A stretch of DNA of 34,644 nucleotides. It comes from Planctomycetota bacterium (lineage in GTDB: Bacteria > Planctomycetota > Planctomycetia > Pirellulales > Pirellulaceae). This document shows, piece after piece, positions 1 through 8,125 of this stretch (position 1 is the stretch's first letter; every line of letters starts with the position of its first letter). The stretch is taken from assembly GCA_963204995.1 (NCBI GenBank), contig CAUJKL010000025.1, positions 1 to 34,644 of the forward strand. Reading direction: 5' to 3'. Both the position numbers and the translations under genes were made by a program. The notes under the pieces were generated by a model. That model was not told the DNA's origin. It did not search any database and saw nothing but the letters and a program-made list of their open reading frames with translations.

Positions 1-9
1 GGCGGGCGG

Positions 10-90
10 GTGGCTGTGGCGGAGTCTTCGACGCCACGGCTGATTGGAGTTCATGGTAAGCCGGGGCTTCGCGGACTCAGCCCCAGCCAC
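10..90. repeat. Inverted-repeat element family 1, copy A
   Basis: Two arms of about 31 bases form an imperfect palindrome around a spacer of about 20 bases. The left arm begins GTGGCTGTGGCGGAGTC and the right arm ends GACTCAGCCCCAGCCAC. The same arms recur at 8126-8206 with an unrelated spacer, so this is a dispersed repeat and not a local hairpin. It lies downstream of the zinc-ribbon gene at 123-575 on the minus strand, where its transcript could fold into a long stem. No transposase is associated with it, and its mobility is inferred only from the second copy. Confidence 0.75.
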
Positions 91-122
91 CTCGTTCCAT
101 GAAGTTATTTTCTGGACGATCC

Positions 123-575
123 TTATCTCAAGAAATAGGCCAGGATCGAGACCAGGACAATCGTACAACAGACCCACACGATCATATTCTTGACGAACTT
201 TCGAGACGCTCGATCATCAGCCAGAGCTTGGCGAGAGCGTAAGGCATCGGTGATCGCATCGTGTTCCCGTGCTCCCTGTGGCTCGACTTCATCCCGCGAG
301 ACGGACGCACCGGGCGGCAACAGGTCGGCGGGCGAACGAATTTGCGGGCGGTTAGCAGGGATACCGGCAATTTGTGGTTGTGCCGGCGGTGGCGGCGCGA
401 AGAGTGGCGGTTCAGCCATCGGCGGCGCGGAAACTGGGCTCTCGGAAACTGGGGGCTCGCTCGCCAGCGCGACCGGCTGTCGGCAATGAGGACAGGCAAC
501 TTGCAGCGTGGGCAGCGACGTATCGACCTGGAAGGGACCGCTACAATGCGGGCAATTGAACTGCGATAGCGTCAT
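123..575 (-). CDS. Tail-anchored zinc-ribbon protein of unknown function
   Basis: A 150-residue protein. Residues 8-31 carry two CPHC knuckles (C8/C11 and C28/C31), which should bind one zinc as a ribbon. A proline-rich linker follows (about residues 38-90), then a charged helix-prone stretch, and one hydrophobic segment near residues 126-148 close to the C-terminus. The protein is therefore probably held in the inner membrane by its tail with the ribbon in the cytoplasm. The frame is open up to 788, but I place the start at 575: the ribbon begins directly there, an AGGAG lies about 13 bases upstream, and the longer version would be translated through an inverted repeat. Small zinc-ribbon membrane proteins of this type are common in planctomycetes. 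The function is unknown. Confidence 0.7.
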   Translation of the reverse strand: MTLSQFNCPHCSGPFQVDTSLPTLQVACPHCRQPVALASEPPVSESPVSAPPMAEPPLFAPPPPAQPQIAGIPANRPQIRSPADLLPPGASVSRDEVEPQGAREHDAITDALRSRQALADDRASRKFVKNMIVWVCCTIVLVSILAYFLR

Positions 576-611
576 CGTGTGTACTCGCTCCTGAGAGGCA
601 CCAGTTCCAGT

Positions 612-662
612 GTAGCCGCAAGCTTCCAGCTTGCGAGCTGACAAGCTGGAAGCTTGTCGCCA
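612..662. repeat. Inverted-repeat element, AAGCTGGAAGCTT type
   Basis: Two short palindromes sit back to back: GCAAGCTTCCAGCTTGC, then GACAAGCTGGAAGCTTGTC. They are also near reverse complements of each other, so the whole block can fold either as two hairpins or as one long stem. It lies in the spacer upstream of the zinc-ribbon gene on the minus strand. It resembles the other intergenic palindromes of this window in size but not in sequence. Confidence 0.65.
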
Positions 663-808
663 CGGACAATCATTACAACCGGTGTTACCGACCAATGGAA
701 GCTTGGCATCGTCGCGATTGTTGGCGAGTTGTCGGCCTTGCGATAAACGATCACCCATACTTGCCCAATGGACTTTGTAGAGTGCCACTTCGATATGAGG
801 ATTGAGCG

Positions 809-1078
809 ATGCAGGGATATCGAACTATCGTGTTGCTGGTTGGACTCTTCGCTGGCGCGACGGCAACGCACGTGGAAGCGAGTCACCCGTCCTATCTGAT
901 CCTACGTGGGCCCGTCGCTGCCAATCCGCATCACACAAGCCAGGGATACTATCCCGGTTATGGCTACGCGGTCCAACCGCAAGCGTATTCTTATGGCTAC
1001 TTCGGTGCGCAGCCTACCAAGCAATGGACGCGGCACTTCGGCTACTATCGTAACTATACCGAGTGGTCAGCCCGATAG
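809..1078 (+). CDS. Small secreted Tyr/Gly-rich protein
   Basis: An 89-residue protein with an N-terminal signal peptide (a hydrophobic run of about residues 7-19 followed by small residues ATATHVEA). The mature part is rich in Tyr, Gly, His and Pro, with a segment of repeated aromatic residues (QGYYPGYGYAVQPQAYSYGY), and ends in a basic, aromatic tail. The start at 809 is the only ATG that gives a complete signal peptide, and a GAGG lies about ten bases upstream. It is probably exported and cell-wall or surface located. I recognise no domain and give no function. Its 3' end comes within 16 bases of the convergent barrel gene, so the two may share transcription end signals. Confidence 0.6.
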   Translation: MQGYRTIVLLVGLFAGATATHVEASHPSYLILRGPVAANPHHTSQGYYPGYGYAVQPQAYSYGYFGAQPTKQWTRHFGYYRNYTEWSAR

Positions 1079-1093
1079 CCGTCACACTTGCTG

Positions 1094-2722
1094 CTACCGG
1101 CCGAAACCGAAGAAGAAGCTGAAGTTCTGAATGTTGTCACCCGGTGCGTGATGAACTGGAATGGCAAGGTCGAGTGCCAGCGGAGCTGGTCCCATGGCAG
1201 GGATCGAAATTCGCAAACCCACGCCAGGTGACACGCGGTAGTTATTGGCATCGATCTCGATATTCTGTTCTACCGTTCCATAGTCGCAGAACACGACGCC
1301 CTTCATCATGTCGTCTGCAGTCAACGGGAACATGTATTCCACGGAACCGAGGAATTGGAATCGACCGCCCAGCGTGACGCCGCTGGCCGCATCGCGCGGT
1401 GAGGCACCGCGGAAATCAAAGCCTCGCATCGTCGAGAAACCACCCGCAAAATAGTTCTCAAAGATCGGCGTCTGCGCACCGGAGAAACCGAGCTGGAAGC
1501 TATAGGCGAGTGTGTGTCGACCCGATCCGTCCGGACGCTCACGAGCCAGGAAGTATTGACGATAGTCGATCTCACCTCGCGGATAATCGAACGAGCCGAA
1601 TACTTGTTCGTAGCTCAGCTCGATCAAGTGTCCTTCGGTCGCGGCGAACGGCGTGTCGCGAGTGTCGTGTGTCATGATCGTCTTGCCGCTGAACAAGTCG
1701 TTATTGCCGCGTACGGCGTCGAGCTGCGGAACGCCAGCGACTCGCAAATTGCTGATGTTCACGTTTTCGGCTCGCAGAGCACCGCTCAACGACAAGTCGT
1801 GTGTAAGTCGATAACCGAGCGCCAAGCGTCCGCCGAGCCGTTGTTCACTCCAGTCGAAGTAACGCCGATTATAGAACGAGGCACTCGTATTCAGACTGAA
1901 CGGAGTCGCCACGGAACCAAGGTACAGATAGGGTTGCGTGAAGCTAACGAGATAGCGTTGGACCTGCGTGCCGGGTTGAGCTTCAAGGCGGAAACCTTGG
2001 CCGCCACCGCGCCATGCAGTGCCGTTGACCACGTCCTCCCAACTCGTCGGCGGCCGTCGCCAATCGACATTGCGCTCGTCGATGGTGATCAGCCCGGTAA
2101 CACCCAGGTTCGAATTGACACCCATCCCGAACATGAAGCGTCCGGTGCGCGTCTCGTCCACGTAGACGTCGAAATCGACTGTTGGCGGCAAGGGCACTGC
2201 CGGCTGCAGTAACGGGTCGGCATTGCCCTCTGGCAAGACACCCGGAAACGCTGGCAGGGGTTCCGGCAGCGGATTCTGTACCATCTGAGCGACGGGAGAA
2301 TTATTGTTGTAGCCACCTTGCGGCGGATAATTCGTGGGAGCTGGATAGCCGTAGGCAGGGCTCTGGCCGCGCATCACGGGCTCGCCGGATACTTGCATCG
2401 GCCGTCGCCAATGATCGCTGCTCCCGGCCGTTGGCTCGTTCGCCGGGGCGAACCAATCACGCGGACTCTGACCGCGCACGATCCGCTCGGACTTCTGCTC
2501 GTCGGACTTTGGTTCAACGGCACTCGAATGGTTCATCCCGACACCGACTGCACTCGATCCAGTTTCCGGAATGCTGATCGCTGGCGCATCGACGGAACGC
2601 GCCGGTGACGTGCGCGGAGCATGCGGTTGGGCATGCGGCTTCGTCGGCGTCAACGTTGCACAACCGGCTGTGCAGAGCACAGCGGCAATCCAACTTGCGA
2701 CGATCGTCTGGATGAATCTCAA
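1094..2722 (-). CDS. Omp85/BamA-type beta-barrel protein lacking POTRA domains, likely lipoprotein
   Basis: 542 residues. The N-terminus is a signal peptide with a probable lipobox ending CTAGC, which makes Cys21 the likely lipidated residue; Thr at -3 is not ideal. Residues 22-180 are low-complexity and Pro/Gln-rich and contain RGQSP twice (about residues 83 and 118). From about residue 182 the protein matches the Omp85 barrel: a VDFDVYVDETRTGRFMFG lead-in strand, the GTQVQRYLVSFTQPYL region, then alternating strands to an aromatic C-terminus (FSFFFGFGR). No POTRA domain is present. The POTRA chain is the gene directly upstream, eight bases away, so the two products should work together in outer-membrane protein insertion, as BamA does. 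A TamA- or D15-like role is the alternative. The call of an Omp85 barrel is firm; the lipoprotein call is moderate. Confidence 0.88.
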   Translation of the reverse strand: MRFIQTIVASWIAAVLCTAGCATLTPTKPHAQPHAPRTSPARSVDAPAISIPETGSSAVGVGMNHSSAVEPKSDEQKSERIVRGQSPRDWFAPANEPTAGSSDHWRRPMQVSGEPVMRGQSPAYGYPAPTNYPPQGGYNNNSPVAQMVQNPLPEPLPAFPGVLPEGNADPLLQPAVPLPPTVDFDVYVDETRTGRFMFGMGVNSNLGVTGLITIDERNVDWRRPPTSWEDVVNGTAWRGGGQGFRLEAQPGTQVQRYLVSFTQPYLYLGSVATPFSLNTSASFYNRRYFDWSEQRLGGRLALGYRLTHDLSLSGALRAENVNISNLRVAGVPQLDAVRGNNDLFSGKTIMTHDTRDTPFAATEGHLIELSYEQVFGSFDYPRGEIDYRQYFLARERPDGSGRHTLAYSFQLGFSGAQTPIFENYFAGGFSTMRGFDFRGASPRDAASGVTLGGRFQFLGSVEYMFPLTADDMMKGVVFCDYGTVEQNIEIDANNYRVSPGVGLRISIPAMGPAPLALDLAIPVHHAPGDNIQNFSFFFGFGR

Positions 2723-2730
2723 CGAATTAC

Positions 2731-4245
2731 CTACCGTGAAGGACCATACGGCAACGGCCCGTACGGAGATGGCGAGAACTGACGGGGCTCTGATGGATCC
2801 GGTACAGGGTCGACGTAGATATCGATATCAAGCTCATTGGCATCGGGGCTTTGGCCTCGAACTGTTCCAGGCCGCTGCTGTTTGGCGATCCCGCCCGTGT
2901 CATTCAAGTCGGGCGGTTTAATCACGACCCGCGGTTCCTTGCCAGATTGCGGGTCTGTCTCGAACAGTTGCGATGACTTTAAGCGCCGCTCGCTCGAACG
3001 GACTTCGCGAATGTCGACGATATCGCCGGGGCGGATCGACAACCGATCGAGGATGACGCTTTCCCGTGTGTGAGGAAACTCGCCCGCAATATGAACGTTA
3101 ATCTTTCCAACACGAAACTGTTCGCCTTCGGTTACGTTGTAGACCAAATCGAGCTCGCCGGGATTCTCGAACGAGAAGCGAGGTTCCGCCTTGACGTCTG
3201 CAAAGATGTAACCCTGTCCGCCGTACACATCGCGCAGCGTGTTTACATCGCGATCCATCTTGCCTTGATTGAAGTATTCGCCCGAGTGAAGATTCAACGA
3301 ACTCTCGAGCGCCACCGTTTCGAACAGCGAATTCCCAAGCACCGAGACGTTGCGAACGACAAACTGAGGCCCTTCGTCGATGACAAACCTCAGTGTCAAC
3401 CACTTGTTGTTCTCGTCGAAATCCAGCTCGCGCCCGATCCTTGCTTTGAAGAAGCCGAAGCTTCGATAGTACGCGGTGAGCTTTTCGACGTCGGCTTCGA
3501 TCTTCGAGCGGTCCACTTTGCCGCGAAGCAGGTAATACAAGTATCCCGGCTTCGACTGAATCTGCGTTTCCAACCGCTTCGCCGAGACAAACGTGTTGCC
3601 GACAAACTCGACCTTTTCGATCCGCTGTAGCGTTCCTTCGGCGACACCAAAGACGGCGCTTCGATGTTCCGGCTCGTTCCCTTCGATGATCGAAATCTCG
3701 GCTTTCGGGAAGCCCTTGGATCGATAGTAGTCCTCGATCTTCCGGCGAGCTTCCTCGATCGCGTAGAAGTTCATCGAGTCGCCCACCTTCAGGCCGCACT
3801 GTTTGAGCAAGGTTCGATCTGTTATTCCACGATTGCCGCGGAACTCGATCGCTCGGATCGTCGGGCGTTCGAATACCTCGAACGTCACGACCATGCCTTC
3901 GGCCGCTTGCTGCGTGTAGATGCGGACTTCGCGAAACAGGCCCGATGACGTCAGCCGCCGCTTGTCGGCTTGCAACGTCTCGGGATCGTACAGCCGATCT
4001 TTGCGAGTTCGTAGATAGGACAGAACCGTGTCCTCCTTCACCGTTTCATTGCCGGTAATTCGCACTTCGGTAACCAACGGCCCTTGTGGTGCCGGTAATT
4101 GCTCTGGCGCGACGGCAAACTGCGGATCGTAGGGTTGCTGCGCTAATCCCGTACCGGTGCCAAGCGTAAGCGTGCCGACAGCCATCAAGACCAACGACAG
4201 AACCGCGTGCTCGACGAGCCACGAAGTCTGATGACGACTAAGCAT
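2731..4245 (-). CDS. POTRA-repeat protein, the periplasmic half of a split BamA
   Basis: 504 residues. A signal peptide (hydrophobic residues about 12-32, ending near GTGLAQQ) precedes about five POTRA repeats, visible as units such as VTEVRITGNETVKEDTVLSY, IRAIEFRGNRGITDRTLL, IEKVEFVGNTFVSAKRLE and VRNVSVLGNSLFETVALE. The chain stops at the point where a normal BamA enters its barrel. The last 40 residues carry RGQSP (463-467) and LDIDIYVD (472-479), then a Pro-rich end. The barrel follows as a separate gene eight bases downstream. I place the start at 4245, where the signal peptide begins; the frame is open further upstream to 4488 without such a signal. Probable role: recruiting outer-membrane protein substrates and passing them to the barrel protein. 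Family identity is clear; the functional pairing is inferred. Confidence 0.88.
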   Translation of the reverse strand: MLSRHQTSWLVEHAVLSLVLMAVGTLTLGTGTGLAQQPYDPQFAVAPEQLPAPQGPLVTEVRITGNETVKEDTVLSYLRTRKDRLYDPETLQADKRRLTSSGLFREVRIYTQQAAEGMVVTFEVFERPTIRAIEFRGNRGITDRTLLKQCGLKVGDSMNFYAIEEARRKIEDYYRSKGFPKAEISIIEGNEPEHRSAVFGVAEGTLQRIEKVEFVGNTFVSAKRLETQIQSKPGYLYYLLRGKVDRSKIEADVEKLTAYYRSFGFFKARIGRELDFDENNKWLTLRFVIDEGPQFVVRNVSVLGNSLFETVALESSLNLHSGEYFNQGKMDRDVNTLRDVYGGQGYIFADVKAEPRFSFENPGELDLVYNVTEGEQFRVGKINVHIAGEFPHTRESVILDRLSIRPGDIVDIREVRSSERRLKSSQLFETDPQSGKEPRVVIKPPDLNDTGGIAKQQRPGTVRGQSPDANELDIDIYVDPVPDPSEPRQFSPSPYGPLPYGPSR

Positions 4246-4551
4246 TCGCTTAGATCCGATCGTTCGAGATAAGTTAGACAAGTTACGCCCGATGCAGCTC
4301 CGATCGTCCCCGCACGAGCATGGAAAAGAGCTGGCGCGGCACGAGACCTGACCAGCGGGCGGTAGAAATACAAGAAGTCGCGAGTGGCGACAAGGCGAAT
4401 TCGACGTACCGATAGACTTTGCATGCACTGTAGATCTCCCTATCACAGCATGAGCAACGGCAATTTCGGCTGGCCATATCGCGAACATGACATGGACGCC
4501 CCAGCCCCGACCGGATTTGTACGATCAATCTCGCGAATGGTTCACGCCCCA
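4246..4551. other. Gene-free leader upstream of the POTRA gene
   Basis: About 300 bases precede the POTRA gene on the minus strand. Several short frames run through it but none has a convincing ribosome site or recognisable domain. I see no clear promoter hexamers. The transcript could come from mobB/tatC upstream or from a local promoter here. Confidence 0.4.
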
Positions 4552-4625
<74 letters not shown>

Positions 4626-4649
4626 CACACTCACACCTTTGACGCGGCA

Positions 4650-5153
4650 CTAGTCGCGAGCGACAGCTTCGAGCAGCAACTTTGCTATGCGACTGACATC
4701 AGAACGGCTCCACGCGGGCACGGTCAACTCGACGGGATCGTCCGTGATCACGGCCGAGATCGAAGCATCCGTCGAGGCAATTGGAGCCTCCGTGATGGCG
4801 GCTCGCCAAACTTCGACTTTGAAGGCCGTGGTTTGCAAGTTGCCCTCCACTAAGACGAGATCACAGTCCGCAAACATCGGTGCCAACTTCTCATATCGAT
4901 CGGACCCATCATGTGCATCGTCGTCCGTCGGCTGAAAGACCGCCGTCATACCAGGCGACAGAATCCCCACGACCGCAGCTCCCGCTCTGCGATGCCGGTG
5001 CGAGTCCTTGCCCGGCGTATCCAACTCGTGGTGGTGATGCGTGTGCTTAATCGTGCCAACGCGATAGCCGCTGGCCGTCAAGTGCTGTACCAAATCAACG
5101 ACCAGCGTTGTTTTGCCGCTGTTCTTTCGACCGACGATGTGAACGCGTTTCAA
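4650..5153 (-). CDS. mobB: Molybdopterin-guanine dinucleotide biosynthesis protein MobB
   Basis: 167 residues, the usual length of the family. The Walker A loop is GRKNSGKTT at residues 8-16, followed by LVVDLVQHLTASGYRVGTIKH, the typical MobB start. A His-rich segment with the D-T-P-G-K-D-S-H-R-H pattern follows, and D-L-V-L-V-E-G gives the Walker-B-like strand near residues 98-104. MobB is a GTP-binding adaptor that helps MobA turn molybdopterin into its guanine dinucleotide form, used by DMSO-reductase-type enzymes. It works in the cytoplasm. The gene lies downstream of tatC on the same strand, separated by 105 bases holding an inverted repeat. The pairing makes sense because many molybdoenzymes leave the cell through Tat. 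No mobA is seen in the window. Confidence 0.93.
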   Translation of the reverse strand: MKRVHIVGRKNSGKTTLVVDLVQHLTASGYRVGTIKHTHHHHELDTPGKDSHRHRRAGAAVVGILSPGMTAVFQPTDDDAHDGSDRYEKLAPMFADCDLVLVEGNLQTTAFKVEVWRAAITEAPIASTDASISAVITDDPVELTVPAWSRSDVSRIAKLLLEAVARD

Positions 5154-5183
5154 GATAATTCATTTCCTTGGAAGCGAGTGTCT

Positions 5184-5252
5184 GTACGACGGGCCTCTGA
5201 GCCCGTCGATGTAAACGACGACAAGACCGACGGGCTCGGAGGCCCGTCGTAC
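5184..5252. repeat. Inverted-repeat element between mobB and tatC
   Basis: 25-base arms at 5184-5208 and 5228-5252 match with a single mismatch. The left arm begins GTACGACGGGCCTCTGAG and the right arm ends GGCCCGTCGTAC. Each arm also holds a shorter GC-rich palindrome. It ends six bases before the tatC stop codon, so it sits directly in the tatC 3' end and could separate tatC from mobB expression. Similar GACGGGCC...GGCCCGTC elements are known as frequent intergenic repeats in planctomycete genomes. Confidence 0.8.
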
Positions 5253-5258
5253 TGGACG

Positions 5259-6299
5259 CTAAGGTTCATAGGCTTCATCAAACGGATTCCTGCCGCGTGG
5301 CATCCACTTGCAGAGTGCGACACCAAGAAAGTAAAGCGCGGTTAAAGGAACGGCCATCAGCAACATGCTGATCGGATCGGCGGGAGTCAGGAACATCGAG
5401 ATGACAAAGATCCCTAGGATCGCGATTCGCCATTTCTCGGTATACGTCTCGATGCTCACGATGCCGATGCGATTAATCAGCAGCATCACGAGCGGCAGTT
5501 GAAACGCGACTCCGAAACCAATCGGCAGGAACAGCACAAAGCTGATCACTTCGCTGATTCGCAAGTCGGGGTCGATCCCCATCGAGCGGCTGAAACTGAA
5601 CAGGAAGTCCAGCACCGGGCCGAACACGAAGAAGAACGCCAACGCAGCACCGGACAGGAACAACGTGAGACTGAAAGGCAAGAACACATAGACATAGCGC
5701 TGCTCGTGCGGGTAAAGGCCCGCCGCGACGAACACCCAGATCTGATAGAAGAGGTAGGGGCTGGCGAGGATCAAGCCCGCCACGAAGCCGGCTTTCATCC
5801 AGATCATGAATGCCTCGTGCGGGCTGAGCGTTGTCAGCCGAGCTCGCGCTGGTCTCCAGATTCGCGTCTTTACCAAGTCGACGGAAGGAGCCGGCAACCG
5901 TTCTTCGAGAACCGTCTCGATAGTCTCCATCGGCGTCGCCAACTTCGGAGCCACTTGTTCCGTCGCGGCACCAAGCCGGACCAGCTCGTTTCGCTCGATG
6001 AAGATCTCTTCGAAAATGAAACCATAATCCGTTGCCATTGTGTCGAGTTCCGGCGGGACTTCGTCGCCATAGATGCCATGCATTTTGTCCTTGGCGACCG
6101 CTCCAAAATGTCGTTCCAAGGCGACGATGAGCGGCCCTTCGACGAACTTAACCACTCCATTCGCCATCATCATCCCAATGAGAACGCCGACGGTCAGCCC
6201 GAGTAATCCACGGACCAGAACAACCCGGAGTTCCTCCAGGTGTTCGCCGAACGTCATCTTGGTGCCTTCGAACAGGTCTTCGTTTAAATGTCGTGCCAT
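5259..6299 (-). CDS. tatC: Twin-arginine translocase subunit TatC with an enlarged first periplasmic loop
   Basis: 346 residues against about 250-260 for most TatC. The N-terminus has the family motif FGEHLEELR (18-25) that forms part of the signal-peptide site, then TM1 (about 26-47). The usual short loop is replaced by about 90-100 extra polar residues (about 62-157). The family pattern resumes at LSPHEAFMIWMKAGF, with YLFYQIWVFVAAGLYPHEQR, the Pro/Phe-rich TM3-TM4 region, and TM5-TM6 to residue 329. TatC recognises twin-arginine signal peptides and builds the pore with TatA. No tatA/B is nearby. I place the start at 6299, immediately before the conserved N-terminus; the frame is open to 6359. 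The identity is certain; the role of the insert is unknown. Confidence 0.95.
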   Translation of the reverse strand: MARHLNEDLFEGTKMTFGEHLEELRVVLVRGLLGLTVGVLIGMMMANGVVKFVEGPLIVALERHFGAVAKDKMHGIYGDEVPPELDTMATDYGFIFEEIFIERNELVRLGAATEQVAPKLATPMETIETVLEERLPAPSVDLVKTRIWRPARARLTTLSPHEAFMIWMKAGFVAGLILASPYLFYQIWVFVAAGLYPHEQRYVYVFLPFSLTLFLSGAALAFFFVFGPVLDFLFSFSRSMGIDPDLRISEVISFVLFLPIGFGVAFQLPLVMLLINRIGIVSIETYTEKWRIAILGIFVISMFLTPADPISMLLMAVPLTALYFLGVALCKWMPRGRNPFDEAYEP

Positions 6300-6627
6300 G
6301 ATTTGGCTCCCGCGCAATCTTTTCTGTGGAGGCTGTTGGGTGACCTCGCCTTCTCGCAAGCCAAAGCACAGACGCCGTCGACGAAGCCTTCAAGGCCGAC
6401 AATGGCGGATTGTTTGGTAAGAGGCGAACAGGAGGTGTACGGAAGGAAACTGCCGTACCAGCAGGGGCGGGCGGTAGTGCGTTACACAACCGGGTTCTAT
6501 GATAGCACAACGATCTCTGGCTGCAAACACGCGATCGGTCATCGGTACAGTTCAATGTAGGCTGTGTGCAACACACCAATTCCTCTACCATCACCGGCCA
6601 TTTCTACGTCATCCCAGGAAGTTGCCA
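6300..6627. other. Divergent intergenic region between tatC and the isomerase gene
   Basis: 328 bases separate two divergent genes and must hold both promoters. Several open frames cross it but none has a ribosome site or domain that I recognise. I could not pick out convincing -35/-10 pairs by eye. Confidence 0.4.
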
Positions 6628-7599
6628 ATGCCTCTTGACTATCCGCTTCGCTTCGAGTCGCTGTTTCGTCGCTATCTGTGGGGCGGTCGACGACTTCAGA
6701 CGGTGCTTGGCAAGCAGATTGGCACAGGCGACGACTATGCAGAAAGTTGGGAGATCGTCGATCATGGCTCCGATCAGAGCGTCGTCAGGGCAGGGGAGTG
6801 TGCCGGGAAGTCTCTCCGGGATTTGGTGCGGGAGTCCGGTCACGAGTTGTTCGGTCGGCATCATCCGCAGGCTCAGTTTCCGCTACTGTTCAAATTCCTC
6901 GACGCGCACCGCAACCTCTCGGTTCAAGTTCACCCGAATGACGAGCAGGGCCAGCATCTCGATCCGCCTGATCTCGGCAAGACCGAGGCGTGGGTCGTAT
7001 TACATGCGGAACCTGGCAGTCTAGTCTACGCTGGACTCAAGCGAGGCTTTGATCGCCAGGCTTTCGAGCGAGAAGTCAATCGCGGGACGACCGAGTTATG
7101 CCTGCATCGCTTCGAGCCCCGTGTCGGCGATTGCATCTTCATTCCGGCTGGCACCGTCCATGCACTCGGCGCGGGATTGATCATCGCCGAGATTCAGCAA
7201 GCCAGCGACACAACGTTCCGCGTCTTTGATTGGAATCGAGTCGGGCCTGATGGTCAGCCTCGCCCGTTACACATCGAACAGGCATTGAGCGTGATCGACT
7301 ACGACACGGGTCCGGTTACGGCCCGCCAACCGCTACCGACCGACCGCAGTCATGTTTCAAGACTCGTCGCCTGTGACAAGTTCGTTCTCGATCGTTGGGA
7401 GTTTGATGCCACGCAAACAATCGGCGGTGATGACCGCTGTCACATCCTCGCCGTCCTCGAAGGAGAAGTGCGAGTATCGGGCGACCCGATGGATGAACCG
7501 CTAACAAGGGGACAAACGATGCTGCTGCCGGCCGCAGCTGGCGAGTGCAAGTTGATTACCCGCACCGAGACGCGGATGCTCGATATGTATCTCCCATAG
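6628..7599 (+). CDS. Class I mannose-6-phosphate isomerase
   Basis: 323 residues, matching the short bacterial type I enzymes. Zinc-site residues are visible: Q100 and H102 in LSVQVHPND, E120 in GKTEAW, and H178 in IFIPAGTVHALGAG. The N-terminal Y-L-W-G-G and A-E-S-W-E-I segments are also family hallmarks. The enzyme interconverts mannose-6-phosphate and fructose-6-phosphate in the cytoplasm, linking glycolysis to GDP-mannose and polysaccharide synthesis. I chose the start at 6628 because an AGGAAG precedes it and the family N-terminus begins there; upstream frame to 6499 shows no homology. The gene is divergent from tatC and is followed by a 259-base gap. The symbol manA would suit, but similar proteins act on other sugars, so I leave it open. 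Confidence 0.92.
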   Translation: MPLDYPLRFESLFRRYLWGGRRLQTVLGKQIGTGDDYAESWEIVDHGSDQSVVRAGECAGKSLRDLVRESGHELFGRHHPQAQFPLLFKFLDAHRNLSVQVHPNDEQGQHLDPPDLGKTEAWVVLHAEPGSLVYAGLKRGFDRQAFEREVNRGTTELCLHRFEPRVGDCIFIPAGTVHALGAGLIIAEIQQASDTTFRVFDWNRVGPDGQPRPLHIEQALSVIDYDTGPVTARQPLPTDRSHVSRLVACDKFVLDRWEFDATQTIGGDDRCHILAVLEGEVRVSGDPMDEPLTRGQTMLLPAAAGECKLITRTETRMLDMYLP

Positions 7600-7858
7600 C
7601 CTGGGATAGCTCCATTGGACGGTTCACCGCAGCTGTCATAGCTTGCCTCTTCGGCTTGGCCGTCCACCAGATCCGATACAGTCCGAAATACCCTAAGAGG
7701 CTCGGTCTAAATGAGTTGCGGCAGCTCAAGCCTCTCTATCGAAGCGTCGATGCTGATACTTGTAGCTGGGGAATCTCAAGAGATTGGCGTTCATCAACCT
7801 CGCCAACCTCTCTATAATCCCCGCCCCGACCGTGCGTCCAGCGAACGAGGCCAGAGAC

Positions 7859-8110
7859 ATGACGAACAACATCAAACTAGCCGTGGCCAGTTGTTTCGTC
7901 ACGATGACACTGGGCTGTAGCCTGCCGCGTCCGCTGTTCGCACCACCCGGCCCCGTTCGCTATCAGCAGAACAACGCCTCGTATCACGATCCGTATCCCG
8001 ATCCCGATGCTGGTCCGGAAATCGATGGCGGGCGGCCTCGCGATTTTCAGATTCCGAGTGCCGAGCCCGTCCGCAGTCGCGTCTACACCGATCGATTGCA
8101 AGGCCGATAA
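7859..8110 (+). CDS. Small planctomycete-type lipoprotein
   Basis: 83 residues with a lipoprotein signal: MTNNIKLAVASC then a hydrophobic stretch ending in the lipobox TLGC, so Cys20 should be lipidated. The mature part is short, Pro/Asp-rich and likely unstructured, with the segment DPYPDPDAGPEIDGGRPRDF. I recall very similar short lipoproteins in other Pirellulales, but know of no function. The start at 7859 is preceded by GAGG and begins the signal peptide directly; the frame remains open upstream to 7784 without a signal. The 259 bases before it hold nothing I can name. The family 1 inverted repeat follows 15 bases after the stop. Confidence 0.7.
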   Translation: MTNNIKLAVASCFVTMTLGCSLPRPLFAPPGPVRYQQNNASYHDPYPDPDAGPEIDGGRPRDFQIPSAEPVRSRVYTDRLQGR

Positions 8111-8125
8111 ACGGCCGTGCATCGG

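Noticed and set aside
1514-2212. Long + strand frame (232 codons) opposite the barrel gene
   Set aside because: It is the antisense shadow of a high-GC coding gene, has no ribosome site and no domain.
2723-2730. Split BamA as a frameshift artefact
   Set aside because: The barrel has its own signal peptide and a 160-residue leader, so joining frames would give a nonsensical protein.
3070-3630. 186-codon + frame opposite the POTRA gene
   Set aside because: Shadow frame; the minus strand has clear POTRA repeats.
5499-6206. 235-codon + frame opposite tatC
   Set aside because: Shadow of the TatC coding strand, composed of charged repeats typical of antisense frames.
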